Assembly: GCF_000429925.1 (NCBI RefSeq)
Contig: NZ_AUCU01000020.1
Span: forward strand, 41,306-105,305
DNA length: 64,000 nt
From: Desulfatirhabdium butyrativorans DSM 18734
GTDB lineage: Bacteria > Desulfobacterota > Desulfobacteria > Desulfobacterales > Desulfatirhabdiaceae
Reading direction: 5' to 3'
The translations under genes were made by a program, and so were the position numbers. This document shows positions 10,301 through 19,549 of the stretch, piece after piece (position 1 is the stretch's first letter; the number at the start of each line of letters is the position of its first letter). The notes below the pieces were generated by a model that was not told where the DNA came from, made no database searches, and saw nothing but the letters and a program-made list of their open reading frames with translations.

Positions 10301-11260
10301 TCAAACAAACAGGGACGTTACCGAATCCCCCCGATGGCTGCGGATAATGGCTTCACCAACCAGTTTGGAAATGGTCAACACGGTGAACTTGCCGGTAGCC
10401 GATGCTTCCGGTTTGAGAGGAATGGTGTCTGTGACAATGACACTTTTCAGCGGCGATGCCGCAATCCGCTCCACGGCTGGACCCGAGAGAACGGGATGAG
10501 AACAGCATGCATACACTTCCTTGGCGCCGCTTTTCATGATGAGTGCGGCAGCTTCCGTTACCGTCCCGGCAGTATCGACCATATCATCCAGGATGATGGC
10601 CGTCTTTCCAGTCACGTCGCCGATCAGGGCCATCGCTTTGGCCTTGTTGGGTTCTTCACGGCGCTTGTCCACGATGGCGAGGGCAGCCTTCAACCTTTTC
10701 GCGAAGGCGCGAGCCCTTTCCACGCCACCCGCATCCGGGGAAACCACAACCATCTCCTCCCGGAATTCGCTCCGGATGTAATCGAGAAGAACCGGGGCTG
10801 CAAAGAGGTTGTCTACGGGAATGCTGAAAAAGCCCTGGATTTGTCCGGCATGCAAATCCATCGTGATCACGCGGTTGGCGCCCGCTACCGTAAGGATATC
10901 CGCCACCAGTTTGGCGCTGATTGGCACCCTGGGGGCCACCTTCTTGTCCTGCCTGGCATACCCGTAATAGGGAATGACAGCCGTGATGCGCCGGGCAGAT
11001 GAACGCTTGCAGGCATCGATCATCAACAGGAGTTCCACCAGATAATCATTTACCGGAGAACTTGTCGATTGAACGATAAAGACGTCCTTCGAGCGGATGT
11101 TTTCCCGGATTTCGATTTGAATCTCACCGTCACTGAACGTTTTGACCGCGGCATTGCCTACCGGAATCTCGAGAAAATCACAGATTTTCTTCGCAAGTTC
11201 CGGATTGGAATTGCCAGCAAAAACGGTCAATCCATTGGACAGATAGCCTCCGTACATCAC
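10301..11260 (-). CDS. prs: Ribose-phosphate pyrophosphokinase (PRPP synthetase)
   Basis: 319 residues, the normal length for class I enzymes. It makes PRPP from ribose-5-phosphate and ATP for nucleotide, histidine and NAD synthesis. Signatures: [15 protein letters not shown], the ATP-binding [10 protein letters not shown] flexible loop, [13 protein letters not shown], and the PRPP loop [15 protein letters not shown]-rich ribosome site is not obvious but the ATG pair MMYGG is the first possible start after the tRNA gene. The product would also feed the nearby hisD and nadC pathways, although those genes are not linked to it. Confidence 0.96.
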   Translation of the reverse strand: MMYGGYLSNGLTVFAGNSNPELAKKICDFLEIPVGNAAVKTFSDGEIQIEIRENIRSKDVFIVQSTSSPVNDYLVELLLMIDACKRSSARRITAVIPYYGYARQDKKVAPRVPISAKLVADILTVAGANRVITMDLHAGQIQGFFSIPVDNLFAAPVLLDYIRSEFREEMVVVSPDAGGVERARAFAKRLKAALAIVDKRREEPNKAKAMALIGDVTGKTAIILDDMVDTAGTVTEAAALIMKSGAKEVYACCSHPVLSGPAVERIAASPLKSVIVTDTIPLKPEASATGKFTVLTISKLVGEAIIRSHRGDSVTSLFV

Positions 11261-11306
11261 GATATGCCTGCCTTTGGTTCATCGATTCGGATGAAAAAAC
11301 GATATT

Positions 11307-11381
11307 TGGCTGGGGTGGGAGGATTCGAACCTCCGAATGCAGGAACCAAAATCCTGTGTCTTACCGCTTGACGACACCCCA
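11307..11381 (-). tRNA. tRNA-Gln (anticodon UUG)
   Basis: Read on the minus strand, the acceptor arm TGGGGTG pairs with CACCCCA, followed by G and an encoded CCA. The T arm has GGTTCGAATCC, the D arm has TCAAGCGGTAAGA, and the anticodon loop reads ATTTTGGTT with anticodon TTG. It is 75 nt long and lies between ispE and prs, the usual position for this tRNA in related genomes. Confidence 0.96.
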
Positions 11382-11413
11382 AAAACCTATCCCATGAATT
11401 GAATCTGGCGAAA

Positions 11414-12433
11414 TCAGGCTTCATGCATCGGAGGAAATCCCCATATCGGCTCGGTTATCAGACGGCTCAACCAGCAGCGCCATCCGGGTCGCACCCGAAT
11501 CTCCTCCTGCACAAACGAAAAAGCTTCTGCAGCCTTATCCGGATCATTGAAAACACCGAACACCGTCGAGCCGCTCCCGCTCATCAAAGCACCTGCCGCG
11601 CCCGCCTCAAGCAACATCGCTTTGATAAACCCGATCTCGGGATAGACGCTTTCCATGACGCTTTCCAGATCGTTGCAAAGCTGATGTGCCGGATCGAAGG
11701 CTCTTCCATTCAAAGGAATTTTTTTAAGCTTTTGCTCGCAATTTGTCAATCCCAATTTCAGATTTCCATAAACCCAGGCCGTTGATATGGAAAAACCGGG
11801 ATTGACGAGGATAACGGGAAATGGGGAAAGGTATTCGAATTTCGATAATTTTTCTCCCCTTCCGGTAGCGATGGCCGGAACCGGATCGAGGAAAAAGGGG
11901 ACGTCGCTGCCCAGCGTTGCGGCAAGCTGCAGGAGCCTGGATGCCGGTAACGGCTGGCCGAAATAGTGGTTCAGGCCCCGGAGAACGATGGCCGCATTGC
12001 TGCTTCCGCCACCGAGCCCGGCTCCAACAGGAATTCTTTTTTGAATGCGCATGCGAAGCCCGAACTGCGGAACCCCGGCATGCGCCATGAAAGTTGCGGC
12101 TGCTTTCGCAGCCAGGTTACCCTCATCCTGCGGGACAGATAGCTCGTCACAGGTAACGCGGATTCCGGTTCCCTGAAAAACGCACGTGATCTCATCCCAG
12201 AGATCCACACAGCACATCAGGCTGCTGAGCTCGTGGTATCCATCGGTACGTTTCCCGTGTACCGCCAGGAAGAGGTTGATTTTGGCAGGAGACCGGAGCT
12301 CCAGCCTTTCTCCCGATTTGGATTGCGTCACCGACTGGCCGCCAATGGTACCGGTATCACGGCGGCGCAATCCATTTTCCGCATGCATCGGCCCCGAAAG
12401 ACCAGAAACGATCGGATTCTCATGGTTCGTCAT
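11414..12433 (-). CDS. ispE: 4-diphosphocytidyl-2-C-methyl-D-erythritol kinase
   Basis: 339 residues as given. The GHMP-kinase core starts at RLELRSPAKINLFLAV (about residue 43) and shows the ATP loop PVGAGLGGGSSNAA and the C-terminal MSGSGSTVFGVF. The enzyme phosphorylates CDP-methylerythritol in the MEP isoprenoid pathway. The core alone is normal family length, so the 40-residue front extension (12433-12310) may be untranslated; no better ATG is present, and an AGGGGTAGGG tract lies before the ATG at 12433. Its 3' end abuts tRNA-Gln. Confidence 0.93.
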   Translation of the reverse strand: MTNHENPIVSGLSGPMHAENGLRRRDTGTIGGQSVTQSKSGERLELRSPAKINLFLAVHGKRTDGYHELSSLMCCVDLWDEITCVFQGTGIRVTCDELSVPQDEGNLAAKAAATFMAHAGVPQFGLRMRIQKRIPVGAGLGGGSSNAAIVLRGLNHYFGQPLPASRLLQLAATLGSDVPFFLDPVPAIATGRGEKLSKFEYLSPFPVILVNPGFSISTAWVYGNLKLGLTNCEQKLKKIPLNGRAFDPAHQLCNDLESVMESVYPEIGFIKAMLLEAGAAGALMSGSGSTVFGVFNDPDKAAEAFSFVQEEIRVRPGWRCWLSRLITEPIWGFPPMHEA

Positions 12434-12478
12434 GGAAAGCCCTACCCCTCATGGTCCTTCGAAGCAAACATCATGGCA

Positions 12479-13936
12479 TCATTTCGGGATCGTAATCACG
12501 AGAAAGCCCGCGTTCGGTCTCCAGATAAACATCTGCACCTTGCCGCCCTTCGCCTTGGAAAGCGCTGAGGCATAGTCCTTGGTGCTTTTGATGGCGATAT
12601 GGTTGATCTCCTTGATCACATCCCCCGAGGAGAGCCCAGCGGCTGCGGCCTTCCCTTCCGGGTCCACATCCTCTACCACCACGCCGTCGTTCTGGTTGAC
12701 TTTCAGGCGTTTGGCCAATTCCGGGGTCAGATTCGTCACCCGGATGCCCAGCTCATCCGCAGCCGACGGCGCCGAGCCGCCTTCTCCGGACGCCAATTGC
12801 TTGGTGTCATCCGGACGTTTGGCCACTTCGATGGTCAAATTCTGTTTCTTCCCGTTACGCAGCACGGTGATTTTGGCCTTTTCCCCAACGGACAGACCGG
12901 CAACCAGCGTGGTGAGATCATGGCTGTTGGCAACCGGCTTGCCGTTCACTTCGACAATGATATCCTTGGGCTGCATGCCTGCGGCGTCAGCCGGCTGCCC
13001 CGGCATGACTTCCATGACCATCGCACCCTTTTTGTCAGGGCTTCCGGCATATTCGGCCATATCATCGGTCAGATCCTGAATCACCACACCCAACCAGCCT
13101 CTGGTCACAGAGCCCTTGGTTTTCAATTGCTCGATGACACCCTTGGCGAGGTTGATGGGGATGGCGAAACCGATGCCCTGACCGCTGGCGATGATGGCTG
13201 TATTGATCCCGATGACCTGACCGTTCATATCAATGAGGGGGCCGCCCGAATTGCCCGGGTTGATGGATGCATCGGTCTGCAGAAAATTGTCGTAGGGGCC
13301 GCTCCCGATCACCCGCCCCTTGGCGCTGATGATACCTGCGGTCACCGTCTGCTCGAGCCCGAAAGGACTTCCGATGGCAACCACCCACTGGCCGACCTGA
13401 AGGCTGTCGGAATCGCCGAGGGGAAGCTCCGTCAGTGGCTCCGTGGATTTGATCTTGATCAGGGCGATATCCGTCGACGGATCCCGGCCGACCAGTTCCG
13501 CCTCGAACTGCTTGCCGCTCTTGAGTTTCACCTTGATCTTGGTGGCATTCTCGATCACGTGGTTGTTGGTGACGATATAGCCCTGCTTGTCGATGATGAA
13601 ACCGGAGCCGAGACTCTGCTCCTTGTGTTCCCTCGGCATCTGATCCCCGAAGAACTTTTCGAAGAAATCGTTGAACCGGTCGTCATTTCCGAAGGGATTC
13701 TGACCGAACTGCCGCATCATGCGACCGTGCCCCCCTCCCGAAACCACTTTTTCGGTCCGGATATTCACGACCCCGGCGCCGACTTTTTCAGCAAGTCCGC
13801 TGAAACTCTGCGGCACCATGGCGACATCCGATGCATGTGCCCCCCAGGGTGCTGCTATAACCAGCCCCATCAACAGAATCGATCCAATTCCCATGATCGC
13901 CGCTGCGCGGCAAATCCGTCCTATCCCTCGTCTCAT
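12479..13936 (-). CDS. degP: Periplasmic serine protease Do (DegP/HtrA family)
   Basis: 485 residues. A signal peptide occupies residues 1-36 (basic start, hydrophobic core, AHAS cleavage region). The trypsin-like domain carries the triad His126 (NNHVIE), Asp156 (STDIALI) and Ser230 (GNSGGPL). Two PDZ domains follow (about 285-375 and 400-475). It degrades or refolds damaged envelope proteins. AGGAGacagaca precedes the ATG. The residue-70 to 110 loop (MMRQFGQNPFG and a charged stretch) is the LA loop that controls oligomer activation in this family. Confidence 0.95.
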   Translation of the reverse strand: MRRGIGRICRAAAIMGIGSILLMGLVIAAPWGAHASDVAMVPQSFSGLAEKVGAGVVNIRTEKVVSGGGHGRMMRQFGQNPFGNDDRFNDFFEKFFGDQMPREHKEQSLGSGFIIDKQGYIVTNNHVIENATKIKVKLKSGKQFEAELVGRDPSTDIALIKIKSTEPLTELPLGDSDSLQVGQWVVAIGSPFGLEQTVTAGIISAKGRVIGSGPYDNFLQTDASINPGNSGGPLIDMNGQVIGINTAIIASGQGIGFAIPINLAKGVIEQLKTKGSVTRGWLGVVIQDLTDDMAEYAGSPDKKGAMVMEVMPGQPADAAGMQPKDIIVEVNGKPVANSHDLTTLVAGLSVGEKAKITVLRNGKKQNLTIEVAKRPDDTKQLASGEGGSAPSAADELGIRVTNLTPELAKRLKVNQNDGVVVEDVDPEGKAAAAGLSSGDVIKEINHIAIKSTKDYASALSKAKGGKVQMFIWRPNAGFLVITIPK

Positions 13937-14254
13937 TGTCTGTCTCCTTTCACTTCACTTGATGAAGACGGAAAACCTTCGCCAGCTGTCTCCAGGGTTC
14001 CGTCAACCGGTGCTTTCGGCAGGTTCAACGCCAGCGCCGGATCCGGCCCATCACCTTGAACAGCCGGTACTTGCCCGAAGCATTTTCCATGTCCCATCAA
14101 CCCTGAACTGCGATCGAACGGGTGAAAGCCACAACGGCTATTCGCCATCGATCCAAACCGGGATTTAGAATAATCGCAAAACCCGAATCGTCAACAGCAG
14201 AAAAGGACCCTTTTCAGATGTTCATCAACGCACATTGCCGGGGCGCCGATCCCC
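13937..14254. other. 318-bp intergenic region upstream of degP
   Basis: No gene is supported. It contains the candidate degP promoter at 14167-14194 and the ribosome site next to the degP start. A 71-residue frame on the minus strand (13933-14148) has no recognisable family and no good ribosome site. Confidence 0.5.
14167..14194 (-). promoter_or_regulatory. Candidate sigma-70 promoter for degP
   Basis: On the minus strand TTGACG (14194-14189) is followed after 16 bases by TATTCT (14172-14167). The implied 5' leader is about 225 nt, long but possible. No sigma-E type motif was seen. Confidence 0.35.
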
Positions 14255-14548
14255 TCAAGCATTTTCCCGCACATAAATGATCCTGAGATCGTATAAAATG
14301 CTTTTCAACATCGATGCTTCATCGGGCGTCAGGTTGCCGCGCGTCTTTTCTTCCAGCATGGACAGCACATCGATGGTCTGTTTGGCCAGCAGCAGGTTCT
14401 TTTCCCGTTTTCCGGTTGCCGGATCGGCGATGATGCCCAGTTGCGTCAGGGCCGCAGAATTGAGCGATACCACAAAAGTCGAAAACGTGATGATCGGCAG
14501 CGCCCCTGCAAAACCGGCATCCTGGGATGGAGACGTTGGTTTGGACAT
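14255..14548 (-). CDS. DUF1844 family protein
   Basis: 97 residues from the ATG at 14548, which has GGAGAA five bases upstream. The sequence FSTFVVSLNSAALTQLGI and the middle KNLLLAKQTIDVLSMLEEKT match DUF1844, a small helical family widespread in deltaproteobacteria and often placed next to core metabolic genes. Function is unknown. It follows serA by 18 bp on the same strand and is probably co-transcribed. Confidence 0.88.
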   Translation of the reverse strand: MSKPTSPSQDAGFAGALPIITFSTFVVSLNSAALTQLGIIADPATGKREKNLLLAKQTIDVLSMLEEKTRGNLTPDEASMLKSILYDLRIIYVRENA

Positions 14549-14566
14549 GGTGGTTCTCCGCAAAAA

Positions 14567-16150
14567 TTAGAATTCGAGTGGAATGACTTTCTTGACGGAA
14601 GCCAGGCCCCGAAGCTCTTCGATGACAGGAGCAGGGATGGGCGTGTCGGTGCAGAGAAAAATGATGTTCCGGTTTCCCTCTTCCTCCTGGCCGACCTGCA
14701 TCCTGCCGATGTTGATCTGATTTTTTCCCAGACTGGTCCCGATTTCTCCGATGGAGCCCGGCCTGTCCACATTGTGAATCAGCGCCAGATGCCCCTTGGG
14801 GATCATCTCGAGCCGGAAGGTGTTGATCCGGACGATCCGCGAATCGGTCTTCCCGAACAAGGTTCCCGCAACGGTGTTGGTCATCTCGGATGTGACGCAT
14901 TTCATCGTGATCAGGTTCATGTAGTCTTCGGATTCGGCGCTGGTCGTCTCGGAAAACTTGATGCCGCGATCCTTTGCGATCAGGCGTGCATTGACGAAGT
15001 TGACATCGTCCTTGACCACAGGAGCAAGAAGGGCGCGAAGGGCGGCCGTTGCCACAGGGCTCATGTCCATCCCCTGGAAATCTCCGGCAAAGGCGATTTC
15101 CACTTCCTTGAGCGGGCCATGGATGAGCTGGGATTGCAGTTTGCCGATCTGCTCTCCCAGGGAGAGAAACGGCGACAACCTCCTGAGAAGTTCGCCCGTG
15201 ATCGAAGGCACGTTGACCGCGTTTCGGATGGTGCCGTTTTGCAGATAATCGATAATCTGCTCGGCAATGGCCACAGCCACATTGGTCTGTGCTTCGAGGG
15301 TGGAGGCGCCCAGATGCGGTGTGCAGATCAGATGATCCAGCTCGAACAGGGGGGACTGACCCGGAGGCTCCGTTTCGAATACATCGAGGGCTGCGCCGGC
15401 GACCTTGCCGGAACGCATGGCCTCGTACAGATCGGCTTCGTTGACGATTCCTCCCCGGGCGCAATTGATGATCATCACACCGGGTTTCATTTTTTCGAAT
15501 GCGGCCTTGTTCAGAAAGCCGATCGTATCCTTGAGCTTCGGTACGTGAACCGTGATGAAATCCGCGCTTTGGTAAAGGGTCTCCAGCGATACGGCCTCGA
15601 AACCGGCCTTTTCGATGAGTTCTTTTGTCACGTAGGGATCGTAGACGATGACCCGCATCTTCAACCCGCGAGCCCGGTCCGCCACAATGGAGCCGATTTT
15701 GCCGTAGCCGATCACCCCGAGGGTCTTTCCGCAGATTTCACGTCCCTGCAGATTCTTCTTTTCCCATTTTCCTGCCTTGAGGCTTGCCGTACCCTGGGGA
15801 ATGTTCCGGGTCATGGCCATCATCAATGCGATGGCATGCTCGGCGGTGGTCACCACGTTGCCGCCGGGCGTATTCATGACGATGACCCCGTGTTTGGTGG
15901 CCGTCTGGATATCGACATTATCGAGCCCGATGCCTGCCCTGCCGATTACCTTGAGGTTCTTTGCCGCATCGATCACATCGGCCGTCACCTTGGTCGCACT
16001 CCGGATGACCAGCGCATCGTATTCACCGATAATGGCCTTGAGCTCATCGGGCTTGAGCCCCGTTTTGACATCAACGGCGATGCCCGCAGCATTCCGAAAC
16101 AGTTCGATTCCCGCTTCCCCAAGGTTGTCGCTGACCAGAACCTTCTTCAT
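14567..16150 (-). CDS. serA: D-3-phosphoglycerate dehydrogenase, long ACT-domain form
   Basis: 527 residues from the ATG at 16150, which follows GGAGAACAATC; the frame is open further upstream but without homology. It oxidises 3-phosphoglycerate in the first committed step of serine synthesis. Domains: substrate-binding half (1-98 and about 290-315), NAD-binding half with LGVIGYGKIGSIVADRA near residue 145, the catalytic DALDVFETEPP and histidine in TPHLGAST, an allosteric-substrate-binding domain (about 320-445), and a C-terminal ACT domain (about 455-527) with LIHNVDRPGSIGEIG that binds serine in homologues. Confidence 0.96.
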   Translation of the reverse strand: MKKVLVSDNLGEAGIELFRNAAGIAVDVKTGLKPDELKAIIGEYDALVIRSATKVTADVIDAAKNLKVIGRAGIGLDNVDIQTATKHGVIVMNTPGGNVVTTAEHAIALMMAMTRNIPQGTASLKAGKWEKKNLQGREICGKTLGVIGYGKIGSIVADRARGLKMRVIVYDPYVTKELIEKAGFEAVSLETLYQSADFITVHVPKLKDTIGFLNKAAFEKMKPGVMIINCARGGIVNEADLYEAMRSGKVAGAALDVFETEPPGQSPLFELDHLICTPHLGASTLEAQTNVAVAIAEQIIDYLQNGTIRNAVNVPSITGELLRRLSPFLSLGEQIGKLQSQLIHGPLKEVEIAFAGDFQGMDMSPVATAALRALLAPVVKDDVNFVNARLIAKDRGIKFSETTSAESEDYMNLITMKCVTSEMTNTVAGTLFGKTDSRIVRINTFRLEMIPKGHLALIHNVDRPGSIGEIGTSLGKNQINIGRMQVGQEEEGNRNIIFLCTDTPIPAPVIEELRGLASVKKVIPLEF

Positions 16151-16344
16151 GATTGTTCTCCTCGAAGCCTTCAAAGTTGTGGATGGGTGATAAGACAGCA
16201 CCTGAACAAAAAGCCCCTGTTCGGAGCAGCACACCGCCTGCCCTCCGGCTCAGGTTGTTCCAAAAACGGGTTTTTCGTTCAGGCGCCAACATGGCAGACG
16301 AGATCATCTGCTTTTCCATATCGCATTGATTGGGTCATTGCAAG

Positions 16345-16376
16345 GCATTCATCCCGATCGGGATCGGGATGAATGC
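16345..16376 (-). terminator. Perfect 15-bp hairpin at the end of the Memo-like gene
   Basis: GCATTCATCCCGATC and GATCGGGATGAATGC form perfect arms around two bases, one base beyond the stop codon at 16378. There is no T run on either side, so it may stabilise the 3' end or terminate in a factor-dependent way rather than act as an intrinsic terminator. Confidence 0.5.
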
Positions 16377-16377
16377 A

Positions 16378-17229
16378 TCAATCGGCCTCAAAACAGATTC
16401 CGGCGTATCCGACGAAACTCTCGGATGCCTGCCGTTCATGGCTTGTTGCATAGCGGACCAGCCGCGCTTTTGAGGCGCCGAGGACCGTTGCGGCAGCCAT
16501 CGCGGCGGCAACCGCGCCGGAGCAGCAGGCGTTCTGCTTTTTTTCGGCAAGATCGAGCACCCGGAGCGGATCGAGCGAAAGAATCGCCTCGATCATGGGC
16601 TGATCGTGCTCCCGTTTCACCACTTCGATGGCTTTCGATGCCCGGCCATAATCGGTAAACCCGTAGTTCGGTCCGTAATGGGTCAGATCCGTCGAGCCGA
16701 GCACGCGGGTGACAAGCCCCGAGCGGATCGCCGTCTCCGCCGTGAACCGGCCGATGGCGATCGCTTCAGCGGAGGCAGGCGCACCGATAGCGACAATGGA
16801 CACGTTGGGCAGGGCATGGCGGATCATCGGGAGCTGCACCTCGATGGTATTCTCGGGATTGAAACGCTCCGTTGTCTCGATGATGCAGGGAAACCGTTCG
16901 ACCACGGCCTTTGCCACCGTTTCCTGCACCGGAATTTGTCCGAACGGGGTTTGCCAACTGCCGGAGACCATCAGGACAGCCGAGGCACGTGCCGGCAGAT
17001 GCATGCCGAAAACGATCAGAAGATCGACCCCGTCTCTCGGTCCGATTTGGCGAATGACATCCCAGGCGATGTGCCCTGAAAAATACCAGCCTGCGTGCGG
17101 CACAATCCCGCCGATCACCCGTTTCTGGCCGGAAGGATCGGCCCCGGTTTCAAATGCATCGATCTCCGCCCGGCATTGCGCGGCGGAGGCCGGATACCAG
17201 CTTCCTGCAAGCGTTGCTCGTCGAATCAT
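16378..17229 (-). CDS. amrB: AmmeMemoRadiSam system protein B (Memo-like)
   Basis: 283 residues covering the whole Memo family: start RRATLAGSWYPA, then GGIVPHAGWYFSGHIA, HYGPNYGFTDYG and the C-terminal SKARLVRYATSHE. The fold resembles extradiol dioxygenases, with the conserved histidines (PHAGW, STDLTHYG) placed where that family binds metal. AmmeMemoRadiSam genes usually travel as a set with a radical SAM gene and an AMMECR1 gene; neither partner is adjacent here, so the rest of the system is elsewhere or absent. The molecular role remains unknown. Confidence 0.9.
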   Translation of the reverse strand: MIRRATLAGSWYPASAAQCRAEIDAFETGADPSGQKRVIGGIVPHAGWYFSGHIAWDVIRQIGPRDGVDLLIVFGMHLPARASAVLMVSGSWQTPFGQIPVQETVAKAVVERFPCIIETTERFNPENTIEVQLPMIRHALPNVSIVAIGAPASAEAIAIGRFTAETAIRSGLVTRVLGSTDLTHYGPNYGFTDYGRASKAIEVVKREHDQPMIEAILSLDPLRVLDLAEKKQNACCSGAVAAAMAAATVLGASKARLVRYATSHERQASESFVGYAGICFEAD

Positions 17230-17448
17230 CGTTCACCCTCCTGGATCGATTTGAATCGGCTGGATTCATGCTTACTGTAGTGCCTGAATGGAAATCACTG
17301 TTCGGGGCAGCAGCCCGCCTGCGGGCATGCAATTTTGCGATCCAACGGTTTTTGCTTGAATCCTAATGAAAAATGGTGAATATCTCAACGGAATATTCGA
17401 TGAATCGTTTGGGGACGGATTGGATGGAACCCTGGAGAGGAGGTTCTT

Positions 17449-18285
17449 ATGTGGGAATATACGGACAAGGTGAAAGATCATTTTCTGAACCCCAGGAATG
17501 TCGGGGAAATCGAAAATGCGGATGGCGTGGGAGAGGTGGGGTCGCTGGCATGCGGGGACGCCCTGACCCTCTATATCAAACTCGATGAAAACAAGCGCAT
17601 CAAGGAGGCCAAATTCAAGACATTCGGTTGCGCCAGCGCCATCGCTTCCTCATCGGCACTGACCGAAATGGTGATCGGCAAGACGCTCGAAGAAGCCCAG
17701 CAGATCACCAACGAACAAATTGCCGAATACCTCGGAGGTCTTCCGAAGGAAAAGATGCACTGCTCGGTGATGGGCAGAGACGCACTCGAGAAGGCCATTT
17801 CATGTTACCTGGGAAAGGATACGAAGGCCATCGACGGCGAGATCGTCTGTGAATGTTTCGGCGTGACCGATCATCAGATCGAGCGGGCCGTCCGGGAAAA
17901 CAAGCTCACGACAGTGGAGGCCGTCACCGATTATGTGAAGGCGGGCGGCGGATGCGGGAAATGCCACGATAAGATTCAGGAAATCATCGATGCGGTGCTG
18001 GGCGCCCAGAAACCCAAAATGGCAGCGCCGGTGAAGGGAAAATTGACGAACATCCAGAAAGTCAAGCTGGTGGAGGAGACGCTGGCGCGGGAAATCCAGC
18101 CTTCCCTGCGAAAGGACGGCGGGGACATCGAGCTCGTCGACATCGACGGCAACACGGTTTTTGTCCGCCTGAAGGGGAGCTGCTCCCAGTGCAAGATGTC
18201 GCAGGTCACCCTGAAACATTATGTTCAGACCAAACTCCAGGAACTGGTCACACCGGAGATTACCGTGGAGGAGGTGACATCATGA
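17449..18285 (+). CDS. nifU: Fe-S cluster scaffold NifU (three-domain)
   Basis: 278 residues in the classical NifU order: an IscU-like scaffold (1-125) with cysteines in CGDALTLY, GCASAIASSSALTE and MHCSVMG; a central [2Fe-2S] domain (about 130-185) with CECFGV and GGGCGKCHDKI; and a C-terminal NFU domain (about 205-275) with the CSQCKMS motif. It builds Fe-S clusters with sulphur from NifS. A strong ribosome site, GAGAGGAGGTTCTT, precedes the ATG. No nif structural genes are visible, so this pair probably serves general cluster assembly, as in other anaerobes that lack a full isc operon. Confidence 0.95.
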   Translation: MWEYTDKVKDHFLNPRNVGEIENADGVGEVGSLACGDALTLYIKLDENKRIKEAKFKTFGCASAIASSSALTEMVIGKTLEEAQQITNEQIAEYLGGLPKEKMHCSVMGRDALEKAISCYLGKDTKAIDGEIVCECFGVTDHQIERAVRENKLTTVEAVTDYVKAGGGCGKCHDKIQEIIDAVLGAQKPKMAAPVKGKLTNIQKVKLVEETLAREIQPSLRKDGGDIELVDIDGNTVFVRLKGSCSQCKMSQVTLKHYVQTKLQELVTPEITVEEVTS

Positions 18286-19466
18286 AAACCGACAATCCCG
18301 TAATTTATCTGGATAACAATGCAACGACCATGGTAGCGCCCGAAGTGCTGGAGGAAATGCTGCCCTATTTCAGCCAGTGGTACGGGAACCCGAGCTCCAT
18401 GCACAGCTTCGGCGGCATGGTCGGCCGGAAGATCCGGCAGGCCCGGGAACGGCTGGCGGCCCTGCTCGGGGCCTCGGACGAGGAAATCATTTTTACCAGT
18501 TGCGGAACGGAAAGCGACAGCACGGCCATTTATGCGGCACTGCAAGCCAATCCAGACAGGAAGCACATCATCACATCCCGCGTGGAACATCCGGCTGTGA
18601 AAAACCTGTGCGATCACCTGTCGAAAAACGGGTACCGGGTAACCACCATCGGCGTGGACAAGGACGGGAATCTCGATCTCGACGAATTGTACGGGCATTT
18701 GACACCGGATACGGCCATCGTTTCCCTGATGTGGGCCAACAACGAAACCGGCGTCATTTTTCCCGCGGAAGAGATCGCCGAAAAGACCGCCGCCGCAGGC
18801 ATCCTTTTCCATACCGATGCGGTGCAGGCCGTGGGCAAACTGCCCATCGACCTGAAAACCAATTCCATCGACATGCTTTCGCTCTCGGGTCACAAATTGC
18901 ATGCCCCGAAAGGAATCGGGGCGCTCTATGTCCGAAAGGGTACGAAGTTCTCCCCCTTTCTGATCGGGGGCCACCAGGAAAAGGGAAGACGGGGCGGCAC
19001 CGAGAACACGGCATCCATCATCGGGCTGGGCAAGGCCGCCGAACTGGCCGCCCAGAAGATGGCGGAAGAAAACACGCGGGTGCTGCAGCTTCGGGACAGG
19101 CTGGAAACGGAACTGGTCAAGCGTGTGCCGCATTCCTTCGTCAACGGGAAAGCGGCCCGCCGCCTTCCCAATACGGCTTCGATCGCCTTCGAATTCGTGG
19201 AAGGAGAGGCCATCCTGCTGCTGATGAACGAGCACGGCATCTGCGCCTCTTCGGGTTCCGCCTGCACATCCGGCTCCCTGGAGCCGTCCCATGTGCTGCG
19301 CGCGATGGGCGTGCCGTTCACTGCCGCCCACGGCACCATCCGTTTCAGCCTGAGCGTTTACAACACCGAGGCGGAAATCGATTTTGTCATCGACCGGGTA
19401 CCGGACATCATCGAACGGTTACGCCAGATGTCTCCCTTCTGGAAATCGGGGGCCTGCGCCGCTTAA
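18282..19466 (+). CDS. nifS: Cysteine desulfurase NifS
   Basis: 394 residues from the ATG at 18282, which overlaps the nifU stop (ATGA). It is a PLP enzyme: YLDNNATT near the N-terminus, HTDAVQAVGK, the lysine in LSLSGHKLHAPKG, and the active-site cysteine in ASSGSACTSGSLEPSHVL. It passes persulphide sulphur to NifU. The cysteine loop is the long NifS/IscS form. The two genes are clearly one translational unit. Confidence 0.95.
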   Translation: MKTDNPVIYLDNNATTMVAPEVLEEMLPYFSQWYGNPSSMHSFGGMVGRKIRQARERLAALLGASDEEIIFTSCGTESDSTAIYAALQANPDRKHIITSRVEHPAVKNLCDHLSKNGYRVTTIGVDKDGNLDLDELYGHLTPDTAIVSLMWANNETGVIFPAEEIAEKTAAAGILFHTDAVQAVGKLPIDLKTNSIDMLSLSGHKLHAPKGIGALYVRKGTKFSPFLIGGHQEKGRRGGTENTASIIGLGKAAELAAQKMAEENTRVLQLRDRLETELVKRVPHSFVNGKAARRLPNTASIAFEFVEGEAILLLMNEHGICASSGSACTSGSLEPSHVLRAMGVPFTAAHGTIRFSLSVYNTEAEIDFVIDRVPDIIERLRQMSPFWKSGACAA

Positions 19467-19549
19467 ACTGTGCTTTCACCCAAACAATCGCCGGAGCCCC
19501 ACCATCGTCTCGCTCCGGCATCACCCAAGGAAAGGTCTGATCGATCAAC

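Noticed and set aside
16218..17345. Similar GTTCGG-GCAGCA stretches upstream of serA and nifU as a repeat pair
   Set aside because: Similarity extends over only about 20 bases with mismatches, too little to call.
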